A stretch of 11,548 nucleotides of DNA, from the NCBI GenBank assembly GCA_026125835.1, contig JAHCKJ010000044.1, positions 1 through 11,548 on the forward strand. The letters are read 5' to 3'. The stretch is from Sphingopyxis sp. (lineage in GTDB: Bacteria > Pseudomonadota > Alphaproteobacteria > Sphingomonadales > Sphingomonadaceae). A program made the position numbers and the translations under genes. This document shows positions 1 through 7,058 of the stretch, piece by piece; within the stretch, counting starts at the first letter, position 1, and every line of letters starts with the position of its first letter. The notes beneath the pieces were generated by a model, which did no database searches, was not told the origin of the DNA, and was given only the letters and a program-made list of their open reading frames with translations.

Positions 1-954
1 ACGCTGTTTTCCAAGATGATGAACAAGAATCTGGAGGACGGCGAGGCGATCGGGTCGAAATGGCTGTCGAAGGCGATCGAAACCGCGCAGAAAAAGGTCG
101 AGGCGCGCAATTACGACATCCGCAAACAGGTCGTCGAATATGACAATGTCATGAACGACCAGCGCAAGGTCATCTATGAACAGCGCGGCGAAATCATCGA
201 CAGCGAGACGGTTGACGAGGTGATGACGGCGATGCGCGCCGAAACGGTGAATGCCATCGTCGCCGACGCCTGTCCGCCGGGCAGCTATCCCGAACAATGG
301 GATATTGAAACGATGAAGGAACGCGTCGCCAACATTCTCGACCTGTCACCGCCGATCGACGACTGGATGCAGGAAGACGCGGTCGACCCCGAAATCTTCG
401 AGGAGCGGATCCAGGCTCTTGCCGACGCTGCCGCCGCCGAAAAAGCGGCGACGGTCGATCCGGACACCTGGAAGGGCATCGAAAAATCGGTTCTGCTCCA
501 GACGCTCGACCATCATTGGAAGGACCATCTGGCCACGCTCGACGCGCTGCGTCAGGCGATTTTCCTGCGCGCCTACGCCCAGAAACAGCCGATCAACGAA
601 TATAAACAGGAAGCCTTTGCGCTGTTCGAGCGCATGCTGTCGAACATCCGCGAGGATGTGACGCGCACCGTTGCGCGCATCGACCTGCGCTTCGAAGAAC
701 CCGAGCCGCTGCCGCTGCCCGACCTGCCCGATTTCCTGACGACGCACATCGATCCGTTCACCGGTGAGGATAACAGCGCCGACATCGACAGCGGCGGATT
801 GGGTGTGATTGCGAACACGCTGCCCCCGATGCAGATTCCGCGGCCCGACATGCCGGAGGGCGAAAACCCCTATGCGGGGCTGGAAATCAGCCGCAACGCG
901 CCGTGCCCTTGCGGGTCGGGGCGCAAGTACAAGCATTGCCACGGCGCGATCTGA
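1..954 (+). CDS. secA: Protein translocase subunit SecA, C-terminal part (5' truncated by window edge)
   Basis: Cytosolic and membrane-peripheral ATPase that drives preproteins through SecYEG. The reading frame is open from base 1, so the motor domains lie outside the window and about 317 C-terminal residues remain. Visible in order: the segment around GSKWLSKAIETAQKKVEARN and DIRKQ-EYDNVMNDQR, typical of the helical scaffold/wing region; the conserved block EKSVLLQTLDHHWKDHLATL followed by LRQAIFLRAYAQKQPINEYK; a Pro/Asp-rich linker (roughly residues 225-295); and a terminal SEC-C zinc motif, NAPCPCGSGRKYKHCHG, with the C-x-C-x8-C-H ligand pattern that binds Zn and, in E. coli, contacts SecB. 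The gene ends TGA at 952-954. No terminator-like hairpin follows, and the next gene starts 15 bases downstream. The family assignment is essentially certain; only the missing 5' part limits the entry. Confidence 0.97.
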   Translation, partial: TLFSKMMNKNLEDGEAIGSKWLSKAIETAQKKVEARNYDIRKQVVEYDNVMNDQRKVIYEQRGEIIDSETVDEVMTAMRAETVNAIVADACPPGSYPEQWDIETMKERVANILDLSPPIDDWMQEDAVDPEIFEERIQALADAAAAEKAATVDPDTWKGIEKSVLLQTLDHHWKDHLATLDALRQAIFLRAYAQKQPINEYKQEAFALFERMLSNIREDVTRTVARIDLRFEEPEPLPLPDLPDFLTTHIDPFTGEDNSADIDSGGLGVIANTLPPMQIPRPDMPEGENPYAGLEISRNAPCPCGSGRKYKHCHGAI

Positions 955-969
955 TCGGTCCCTGACCCG

Positions 970-1704
970 ATGACCGGCCTCGCCGCGCTCTTTGGCGTGA
1001 CCGCACTGCTCTATGCCGCGGTCGGCTTTGGCGGCGGATCGACTTATACCGCGCTACTGCTGCTGGGCGGCGTCGCGGTCGGGCTGGTCCCGGCGATCAG
1101 TCTGGCGTGCAACGTCATCGTGGTCAGCGGCGGCACGATCCGCTTTGCGCGCGCCGGGGTGATGCCGTGGACGAAGTCGCTGCCGCTGGTCGCTGTCGCC
1201 GCGCCGCTTGCCTTCCTTGGCGGGCTGATGCCGGTAAAGCAGGGGGTGCTTGTCACGCTGCTCGGCCTGTCGCTGCTTGCCTCCGCGCTGGCGTTGCTGA
1301 TCCAGCCGCAGACGGCCAAGCCCGTGCCCTTGCCGACCAAATTGCTGCTGCCGATTGCCGCTGCGCTCGGGTTTCTCGCAGGGGTCGTCGGTATCGGCGG
1401 CGGTATCTTTCTGGCGCCGATCCTGCACCTGATCCGCTGGGCCGAAGCCCGGGCGGTTGCCGCCACCGCGAGCCTTTTTATTCTGGCCAACAGCCTGTTC
1501 GGGCTGACCGGCCAGTTACTGAAAGGCAAGGGCGGCGAGATGGTGGGTGCGGTAGCGGGTCACTGGCCGCTGCTGATTGCGGTGCTGATCGGCGGTGCGA
1601 TCGGGACTCAGCTTGCGGTGAAGAGCGGACCGGCAACGCTGATCCGGCGGCTCACCGCCTTGCTCGTCGGCTTTGTCGCGGTGCGTCTGTTGTTTGGTTT
1701 CTAA
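970..1704 (+). CDS. TauE/SafE family membrane permease (putative sulfite/anion exporter)
   Basis: A 244-residue, very hydrophobic integral inner-membrane protein with about seven to eight predicted membrane spans. It shows the two-fold internal pseudo-repeat typical of TauE/SafE (COG0730) proteins. The first half carries VGFGGGSTYTALLLLGGV near the N-terminus, and the second half carries VGIGGGIFLAPILHL followed by AVAATASLFILANS. Family members are linked to export of sulfite, sulfoacetate or other small organosulfur anions, but the substrate cannot be read from this sequence. The start at 970 lies 15 bases after the secA stop and lacks a clear Shine-Dalgarno sequence, so it may depend on read-through or reinitiation from secA. 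There is no sulfur-metabolism gene nearby to support a substrate. The length is at the short end for the family, but both halves look complete. The family is confident; the function is inferred. Confidence 0.88.
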   Translation: MTGLAALFGVTALLYAAVGFGGGSTYTALLLLGGVAVGLVPAISLACNVIVVSGGTIRFARAGVMPWTKSLPLVAVAAPLAFLGGLMPVKQGVLVTLLGLSLLASALALLIQPQTAKPVPLPTKLLLPIAAALGFLAGVVGIGGGIFLAPILHLIRWAEARAVAATASLFILANSLFGLTGQLLKGKGGEMVGAVAGHWPLLIAVLIGGAIGTQLAVKSGPATLIRRLTALLVGFVAVRLLFGF

Positions 1705-1718
1705 CGTTTTTTGTGCGC

Positions 1719-1746
1719 TTGCCTTCCCGTGCGGCGGTGCTAGCAT
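1719..1746 (+). promoter_or_regulatory. Candidate sigma-70-type promoter for the ATP-grasp/Anbu cluster
   Basis: TTGCCT at 1719-1724 and TAGCAT at 1741-1746 are separated by 16 bases, resembling an alphaproteobacterial -35/-10 pair (CTTGCC with a 17-base spacer if read one base earlier). It is the best such pair I found in the 146 bases between the exporter and the first gene of the cluster. The predicted transcript would start near 1753, leaving a leader of about 100 bases. This is a judgement by eye; no scoring was done. Confidence 0.4.
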
Positions 1747-1757
1747 CGGTAGCACAA

Positions 1758-1783
1758 GCTTGTCGGCCACGTAGCTGACAAGC
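1758..1783 (+). promoter_or_regulatory. Perfectly spaced stem-loop in the leader of the Anbu cluster
   Basis: GCTTGTCGGC (1758-1767) and GCTGACAAGC (1774-1783) form a 10-pair stem with one G-U wobble around the six-base loop CACGTA. It lies a few bases after the predicted transcription start, so it would sit at the very 5' end of the mRNA or act as a dyad operator. A shorter dyad, GTGCTA/TAGCAC (1737-1742 and 1750-1755), overlaps the -10 box. A 7-pair stem GCCGCGC/GCGCGGC (1808-1814 and 1831-1837) lies just before the first gene. No T-run follows the stem, so it is not a standard intrinsic terminator. Its function is unknown. Confidence 0.45.
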
Positions 1784-1850
1784 GACGCAGCAGCTGGAAC
1801 AGGATGCGCCGCGCAGGCTGAAGACATCGGGCGCGGCATAGGTTGGCACG

Positions 1851-3287
1851 TTGCGTGGAAAGGGCAGGCGCATTTCCTTTTTTGACGAAATGAACAGCCA
1901 GGAGGGCGAAACCCGGTCGCCCTATCGAGACTATTGCGGGTGGTTCGAGGCCGAGGATGTGGCGCGCATCCAGCACAAGGCGGTGCAGGCCGAGGCCTTG
2001 TTCCGCACCACCGGCATCACGTTCAATGTCTATGGCGCGGTCGACGGCGACGAGCGGCTGATCCCCTTCGACGTCGTGCCGCGGATCATCTCGGCGGGCG
2101 AATGGCGCCGCCTGTCACGCGGCATCGAACAGCGCGTCCGCGCGCTCAACGCCTTCCTCTACGACATTTATCACCGGCAGGAGATTTTGCGCGCGGGCCG
2201 GGTGCCGACCGACGTGATCGCCGGCAATGCGGCGTTCCTGCCGATGATGATGGGGCTCGACCCGCCCGGCGGCATCTATACCCACATCAGCGGGACCGAC
2301 ATCGTGCGTACCGGCGCCAATGAGTTTTATGTGCTCGAGGATAATGCGCGCACCCCGTCGGGGGTATCGTACATGCTCGAAAACCGCGAAACGATGCTCC
2401 AGATGTTTCCCGAGCTGTTTGCGAAAGTGGCGGTGCGCGAGGTCAGCGATTATCCGATCAACCTGCTCAAATCGCTCGCCGCCTGTGCGCCGCCCGCCTG
2501 CGGCGGGACTCCCACGGTCGCGGTGCTGACCCCGGGCATCCACAACAGTGCCTATTACGAACATAGCTATCTGGCGGATCATATGGGCGCCGAACTGGTC
2601 GAGGGGCATGACCTGCGCGTCGTCGACGGGCGCGTCGCGATGCGCACGACGCAGGGATATAGGGCGATCGACGTGCTTTATCGCCGCGTCGACGATGATT
2701 TCCTTGATCCGTTGAACTTCCGCCCCGATTCGATGTTGGGCGTCCCCGGCATCTGGGACGTGTATCGCGCCGGGGGCATCACGATTGCCAATGCGCCCGG
2801 CACCGGCATCGCCGATGACAAGGCGCTGTACAGCTACATGCCCGACATCATCGAATTCTATACGGGCGAAAAGGCGCTGCTGCCCAATGTGCCGACGTGG
2901 CGCTGTTCGGATCCAGAGCATTTGCGCGAAGTGCTCGACCGACTGCCCGAGCTGGTGGTCAAAGAGGTGCATGGATCGGGCGGCTACGGGATGCTTGTCG
3001 GCCCCGCGGCGAGCAAGAAGGAACTCGCGGCGTTCCGCGCCAAGCTGGAGGCGAACCCGAGCAATTATATCGCGCAGCCAACCCTGTCGCTGTCGACCGT
3101 GCCGATCTTCACCAAAAAGGGACTGGCGCCGCGCCATGTCGACCTGCGGCCCTTCGTGCTGATGTCGCCGCAGGGGATCACGATTACGCCGGGCGGGCTG
3201 ACCCGCGTCGCGATGACCCGCGGCTCGCTCGTGGTCAATTCGAGCCAAGGCGGCGGGACGAAGGATACCTGGGTGTTGGAAGACTGA
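1851..3287 (+). CDS. Circularly permuted ATP-grasp protein (CP_ATPgrasp_2; DUF404/DUF407 type)
   Basis: Predicted cytosolic ATP-grasp enzyme, expected to form an amide or peptide bond through an acyl-phosphate intermediate; the substrate is unknown. From the TTG start it is 478 residues. Family landmarks are FDEMN near residue 11, GITFNVYG (55-62), RLIPFDVVPRII (69-80), the long block FYVLEDNARTPSGVSYMLENR (159-179), LTPGIHNSAYYEH (226-238) and ANAPGTGIADDKALYSYMPD (313-332). The nucleotide-binding features are a Lys plus Gly-rich loop, KEVHGSGGYGM (371-381), then HVDLRPFV (429-436), GGLTRVA (448-454) and NSSQGGGTKDTW (463-474). The start is uncertain. TTG 1851 has only a weak AGG eight bases upstream. 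ATG 1890 would remove the conserved FDEMN segment and has no Shine-Dalgarno. An ATT at 1872 would give a protein beginning MSFFDEMN, the usual family N-terminus. The stop overlaps the next gene by one base (TGATG), indicating translational coupling. The family is confident; the chemistry is inferred. Confidence 0.93.
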   Translation: MRGKGRRISFFDEMNSQEGETRSPYRDYCGWFEAEDVARIQHKAVQAEALFRTTGITFNVYGAVDGDERLIPFDVVPRIISAGEWRRLSRGIEQRVRALNAFLYDIYHRQEILRAGRVPTDVIAGNAAFLPMMMGLDPPGGIYTHISGTDIVRTGANEFYVLEDNARTPSGVSYMLENRETMLQMFPELFAKVAVREVSDYPINLLKSLAACAPPACGGTPTVAVLTPGIHNSAYYEHSYLADHMGAELVEGHDLRVVDGRVAMRTTQGYRAIDVLYRRVDDDFLDPLNFRPDSMLGVPGIWDVYRAGGITIANAPGTGIADDKALYSYMPDIIEFYTGEKALLPNVPTWRCSDPEHLREVLDRLPELVVKEVHGSGGYGMLVGPAASKKELAAFRAKLEANPSNYIAQPTLSLSTVPIFTKKGLAPRHVDLRPFVLMSPQGITITPGGLTRVAMTRGSLVVNSSQGGGTKDTWVLED

Positions 3288-4228
3288 TGCTGGGCAAGAC
3301 CGCAGGCAGCCTGTTCTGGATGGCGCGCTATCTTGAGCGCAGCGAAAATAACGCGCGCCTGATCGACGCGGGGTTCCGCATTGCGCTCACCCGGTCGCAA
3401 ACCGCGGCCGCCGAATGGAAGTCGGTGCTGGTGACCGCCGGGGTCAATCAGGCGTTTCAGGCCGCGCATGGCGATTACAGTTCGGCGCGGGTCATTGATT
3501 TCCTGCTGCGCGATCCGGCCAACCCGTCGAGCATCTTGTCGGTGATCCGCCAGGCGCGCGACAATGCGCGCACCGCGCGCACCGCGCTGACCCGCGAAAC
3601 ATGGGAAGCCGTCAACACCAGCTGGATGACGCTGGTCGCGCTACTCAAGCGGCAGGTGCGCGAGGACGATCTGCCCGATGTGCTGACGACGATCCGCCGG
3701 CAAAGCGCGCAGGTACGCGGTGCATTGAACGGTACGATGCTGCGCAACGACGGCTATCATTTCGCGCTGCTCGGCACCTATCTCGAACGCGCCGACAACA
3801 CCGCGCGCATCCTTGACGTCAAATACTACCTCTTGCTGCCGTCGGTCGCGCACATCGGCACGTCGATCGACAATGTGCAGTGGGAAACGATCCTGCGTTC
3901 GGTATCGGCACACCGTGCCTATCGCTGGCTGTACGGGGCGGAGATCAGCGCGCTGAAGATCGCCGAGTTCCTGATCCTCTATCGCCAGATGCCGCGCAGC
4001 CTGACCTTTTGCAGCGAGCGCATGGAAAATCATCTGGACGAACTGCAACGTCACTATGGCGACGAGACCGAGGCGTGGCGGATGGCGCATGCGCTGGTTC
4101 ACGACAAGCTGAACGCCCCGATCCAGTCGATCTTTGACGGCGGCCTGCACCAATATGTCACCGGCTTTCTGCGCGACACCGCGGCACTCGCGCGGCAGGT
4201 CGAGCGCGACTATCGGTTTGTGGAATAG
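3287..4228 (+). CDS. Alpha-E domain protein (DUF403)
   Basis: A 313-residue, almost entirely alpha-helical cytosolic protein of the alpha-E family, of unknown biochemical activity. It is nearly always found beside the circularly permuted ATP-grasp protein and is presumed to work with it. The start ATG at 3287 shares its A with the upstream TGA stop, and a GGAAG sequence (3278-3282) precedes it. The N-terminus SLFWMARYLERSENNAR is diagnostic. The same motif recurs 150 residues later: LERSENNAR at 16-24 and LERADNTAR at 166-174, each with the E-x-x-N-x-AR pattern, showing that the protein is a two-fold repeat. The C-terminal half carries FCSERMENHLDELQ, as expected. The larger open frame extending upstream to 2897 lies inside the ATP-grasp gene and is not used. 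No catalytic residue can be named. Confidence 0.94.
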   Translation: MLGKTAGSLFWMARYLERSENNARLIDAGFRIALTRSQTAAAEWKSVLVTAGVNQAFQAAHGDYSSARVIDFLLRDPANPSSILSVIRQARDNARTARTALTRETWEAVNTSWMTLVALLKRQVREDDLPDVLTTIRRQSAQVRGALNGTMLRNDGYHFALLGTYLERADNTARILDVKYYLLLPSVAHIGTSIDNVQWETILRSVSAHRAYRWLYGAEISALKIAEFLILYRQMPRSLTFCSERMENHLDELQRHYGDETEAWRMAHALVHDKLNAPIQSIFDGGLHQYVTGFLRDTAALARQVERDYRFVE

Positions 4229-4239
4229 GGCAGCCGGTC

Positions 4240-5043
4240 ATGCGTTTGTTCGTCGAACATATCACCCGCTATCATTATGACGCCCCGGTGCGTTACGCGC
4301 TGCAGCAGCTGAAACTGACGCCCAAGGATCGCCCGGGGCAGCAGCATGTGGTGAACTGGGCGATCGATATCGAAGGCGGTACGCAACAGCTTCATTACAC
4401 CGACCATCACGGCAATGGTATCGACCTGATCGCGGTCGAGAGCGGCGCCAGCGAACTGGTGATCCGCTGTCATGGCGAGGTCGAACTGCAAAGCTGGGAC
4501 GGGGTGATCGGCCCGCACCGCGGCGCCATGCCCTTATGGACCTTTCTGCGCCCGACGCCGCTGACCCGCGCGGGACGGGGGGTGCGCGGGCTGGTCGCGC
4601 AGCTCGGCCGCGACCATGCCAACGACATCGAACGCGCGCATGCGCTGTCGGCTCTGATCATCGACCGGCTGGCGTACCGGATCGGGATCACCAACGCAGA
4701 AACGACCGCCGAACAGGCGCTCGCGGGCGAGGGCGGGGTGTGCCAGGACCATGCCCATATCTTCATCGCCGCGATGCGTCATCTCGGCCACCCGGCGCGC
4801 TATGTCTCCGGCTATCTGATGATGAACGACCGGACGCAGCAGGATGCGACGCACGCGTGGGCCGAGGCGCATTTCGACCATATCGGGTGGATCGGATTCG
4901 ACGTCAGCAACGGCCATTCGCCCGACCAGCGCTATATCCGCGTCGCCACGGGGCTCGATTACCGCGATGCAGCCCCGGTTCGCGGCATGCGATATGGTGC
5001 AGCGCAGGAAAATCTGGTTGTTCAATTGCAGGTCCAGCAATAA
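4240..5043 (+). CDS. Transglutaminase-like cysteine protease family protein
   Basis: A 267-residue protein with an N-terminal bacterial transglutaminase-associated beta domain (beginning MRLFVEHITRYHYDAPVRYA, through about residue 110) followed by a papain-like transglutaminase core. The probable catalytic triad is visible: Cys168 in GEGGVCQDHAHIF, His205 in DATHAWAEAHF and Asp221 in GWIGFDVSNG. There is no signal peptide, so it is predicted cytosolic. Enzymes of this fold act either as proteases/amidases or as crosslinkers; in this cluster a peptide-cleaving or amide-transfer role on the product of the ATP-grasp enzyme is plausible but unproven. It begins 11 bases after the alpha-E stop, clearly in the same operon, and is followed 48 bases later by the Anbu gene. 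No Shine-Dalgarno stronger than AGGGCAG is seen. The family is confident. Confidence 0.94.
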   Translation: MRLFVEHITRYHYDAPVRYALQQLKLTPKDRPGQQHVVNWAIDIEGGTQQLHYTDHHGNGIDLIAVESGASELVIRCHGEVELQSWDGVIGPHRGAMPLWTFLRPTPLTRAGRGVRGLVAQLGRDHANDIERAHALSALIIDRLAYRIGITNAETTAEQALAGEGGVCQDHAHIFIAAMRHLGHPARYVSGYLMMNDRTQQDATHAWAEAHFDHIGWIGFDVSNGHSPDQRYIRVATGLDYRDAAPVRGMRYGAAQENLVVQLQVQQ

Positions 5044-5091
5044 GCGGACTGCGGGGACGCGGGACGATCCGGGGCGGGGATACGGGATTCG

Positions 5092-5823
5092 ATGACTTAT
5101 TGCGTGGGAATGCGGCTCAACAAGGGGCTGGTGTTCATGTCGGACACCCGCACCAACGCGGGTGTCGATGACATTGCGCAGGTGCGCAAGATGCGCAGCT
5201 GGCACGTTCCGGGCGAGCGCGTCATCACCTTGATGTCGGCAGGCAATCTCGCGACGACGCAGGCGGTCGTCAGCCTGCTCGACGAACGCACCAAGGCACC
5301 CGAAGACCGTCACCCGTCGATCCTGACCGCGCCGTCGATGTTCCAGGTCGCGACGACCATCGGCGAAACGCTCCGCCAGATCGTGATGCGCTATAACAGC
5401 GAGGGGCCGGCCGCGGCGGCGGCATTTCGCGCCTCGCTGATCGTCGGCGGGCAGATCAAGGGCGCCGAACCGCGGCTGTTCCTGATCTATCCCGAGGGCA
5501 ATTTTATCGAGGCGGGCGAGGACAATCCCTTTTTCCAGATCGGCGAAACCAAATATGGCCGCCCGATCATCGTGCGATCCTATGACCCCGCGATGTCCTT
5601 CGAGGATGCGGTGAAACTGCTCTGCGTCTCGTTCGATTCGACGATCCGCGCCAATGCCGGGGTCGACCTGCCGATCGACCTCAAGATTCACGAGCGCGAT
5701 GATTATACGACCGTGCGCGAGCGGCGCTTCGAGCGGGGTGATCCCTATTTCCAGAGCGTTGCCGACGGCTGGGCGGAGGCGCTGGGGATCGCGCTGGCGG
5801 AATTGCCGGACTTTCATTTCTGA
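5092..5823 (+). CDS. Anbu-type proteasome-related Ntn hydrolase (HslV/20S beta-subunit homologue)
   Basis: A 243-residue predicted cytosolic member of the proteasome/HslV superfamily, of the Anbu (ancestral beta subunit) branch. The ATG at 5092 is fixed by chemistry: removal of Met exposes Thr1 of TYCVGMRLNKGLVFMSDTRT. With Thr1 as residue one, Asp17 lies in SDTR and Lys32 in VRKMR, matching the Thr/Asp/Lys active-site set of the superfamily. MSAGN further on corresponds to the Gly-containing strand near the active site. The C-terminal block YDPAMSFEDAVKLLCVSFDSTIRANAGVDLPID is characteristic of Anbu rather than HslV, as is the greater length (HslV is about 175 residues). No hslU-like unfoldase is in the window. 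Solved Anbu proteins assemble into open helical or ring-like oligomers. Clustering with the ATP-grasp, alpha-E and transglutaminase genes is the standard Anbu context. The substrate is unknown. Confidence 0.95.
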   Translation: MTYCVGMRLNKGLVFMSDTRTNAGVDDIAQVRKMRSWHVPGERVITLMSAGNLATTQAVVSLLDERTKAPEDRHPSILTAPSMFQVATTIGETLRQIVMRYNSEGPAAAAAFRASLIVGGQIKGAEPRLFLIYPEGNFIEAGEDNPFFQIGETKYGRPIIVRSYDPAMSFEDAVKLLCVSFDSTIRANAGVDLPIDLKIHERDDYTTVRERRFERGDPYFQSVADGWAEALGIALAELPDFHF

Positions 5824-5870
5824 CCGGCTTCGGCCACCGTCCGCCCCGTGTCAGACCGGGAAGGATTGTC

Positions 5871-7058
5871 ATGATACGCTGGATCGCCGCCGCGCTTGTT
5901 CTGACAGCCACGCCCGCCGCCGCCGACGAGGCGCGTTTCGCCAAGGCGCTCAGCGAGTTTCGCGAACGGCATCGCGCCGAAACGCGCAAGGCGAACATTG
6001 TCGGCAGCAGCTTTTATGTCGTGCGGGGCGCCCAGACGGTCGCCGCCGACCATCTGGGCGAGCAGGATGCCGATGCGAAGGTTCCGGTCGATGCCCGGAC
6101 CATCTATCATTGGGCCTCGATCACCAAGACGATGACCGGGATCGCGATCATGCAGTTGCGTGATCGCGGGCTGCTGTCGCTCGACGATCCGATCGTCAAA
6201 TATGTTCCCGAGCTGGCGGCGGTGCATAATCCCTTTGGCGACACCGGCGCGATCACGCTGCGCCAGCTGATGAGCCACAGCGCGGGGTTCCGCAGCGGCA
6301 CCTGGCCGTGGCGCGACCACGACTGGCAGCCTTTCGAACCGCAGGGGTGGGACCAGCTGGTCGCGATGCTGCCCTACACGCGCGTCGAGTTCAAACCGGG
6401 CAGCCGCTTCGGCTATTCGAACCCCGGCATCGTCTATCTGGGGCAGGTGATCGAGCGGCTGTCGGGCGAGGATTATGAAATCTATATCGACAAGAACATC
6501 CTGAAGCCGCTCGGCATGCACACCAGCTATTTCGACCGCACCCCGCCGCATCTGCTGCCGTATCGCTCGCACAGCTATTACATTCGCGATGGCAAGCGGG
6601 TTGCGGCGCCGTTCGATGTCGACACCGGCGTCACCGTGTCGAACGGCGGGCTCAACGCGCCGATGCCAGACATGGCGAAATATCTGGCGTTCCTGCTCGG
6701 CGATCCGTCGCGTGCCGCCGATTACGATGTGGTGCTGAAACGATCGTCGCTCGAGGAAATGTGGGTGCCGCAGATGTCGGCGGGCGACGACTTCACCCAA
6801 GGGCGCATGGCGACGACGACGCAGAGCGCGCTGTCGTTTTTCGTCGACGGCAGCCGGAGGGCGCGTATCGTCGGGCATAATGGCGACCAGAATGGCTTTC
6901 GCGCCTATCTGAGCTTTTGCCCCGACCAGCGTGTCGGGAGCCTGCTGGCGTTCAATACCGAGACACGCGGGGTGCAGAACAGCCCGGCCAATCGCGAGAC
7001 GGCGGAATCGCGCATCGCGCTGGCGACAGATGGTTTGTGCGAGGCGGTGGTGAAATAG
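5871..7058 (+). CDS. Secreted serine hydrolase of the beta-lactamase/penicillin-binding family (class C-like)
   Basis: A 395-residue predicted periplasmic hydrolase. The N-terminus MIRWIAAALVLTATPAAADE is a Sec-type signal peptide, probably cleaved after an Ala near residue 18. The SxxK motif is Ser83-Ile-Thr-Lys86 within WASITKTMTG, the YxN motif is Tyr182-Ser-Asn184 in FGYSNPG, and the third motif is His336-Asn-Gly338 (HxG form) in GHNGDQNGF. The HxG in place of KTG suggests an esterase, D-aminopeptidase or related peptidase rather than a true cephalosporinase. The start is well supported by AAGGA at 5861-5865, five bases upstream. It follows the Anbu stop by 47 bases on the same strand with no clear terminator between, so co-transcription is possible. 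However, its export signal places it in a different compartment from the cytosolic Anbu machinery. It could equally be an independent housekeeping hydrolase. Confidence 0.92.
   Translation: MIRWIAAALVLTATPAAADEARFAKALSEFRERHRAETRKANIVGSSFYVVRGAQTVAADHLGEQDADAKVPVDARTIYHWASITKTMTGIAIMQLRDRGLLSLDDPIVKYVPELAAVHNPFGDTGAITLRQLMSHSAGFRSGTWPWRDHDWQPFEPQGWDQLVAMLPYTRVEFKPGSRFGYSNPGIVYLGQVIERLSGEDYEIYIDKNILKPLGMHTSYFDRTPPHLLPYRSHSYYIRDGKRVAAPFDVDTGVTVSNGGLNAPMPDMAKYLAFLLGDPSRAADYDVVLKRSSLEEMWVPQMSAGDDFTQGRMATTTQSALSFFVDGSRRARIVGHNGDQNGFRAYLSFCPDQRVGSLLAFNTETRGVQNSPANRETAESRIALATDGLCEAVVK

Noticed and set aside
2115..3248. Long open frame (377 codons) on the minus strand opposite the ATP-grasp gene
   Set aside because: Composition is Arg/His/Gly/Asp-rich without recognisable domains; it is the expected antisense shadow of a GC-rich gene with strong codon bias.
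2897..3286. N-terminal extension of the alpha-E gene
   Set aside because: It runs entirely inside the ATP-grasp gene in another frame, and the diagnostic alpha-E N-terminus begins at 3287.
4534..5817. 427-codon minus-strand open frame across the transglutaminase and Anbu genes
   Set aside because: It spans two well-supported plus-strand genes and their gap, has no family motif and is an antisense shadow.
5814..6878. 354-codon minus-strand open frame opposite the serine hydrolase
   Set aside because: The true gene on the plus strand has a signal peptide and all three active-site motifs; the reverse frame has low-complexity Arg/Ala/Asp content.
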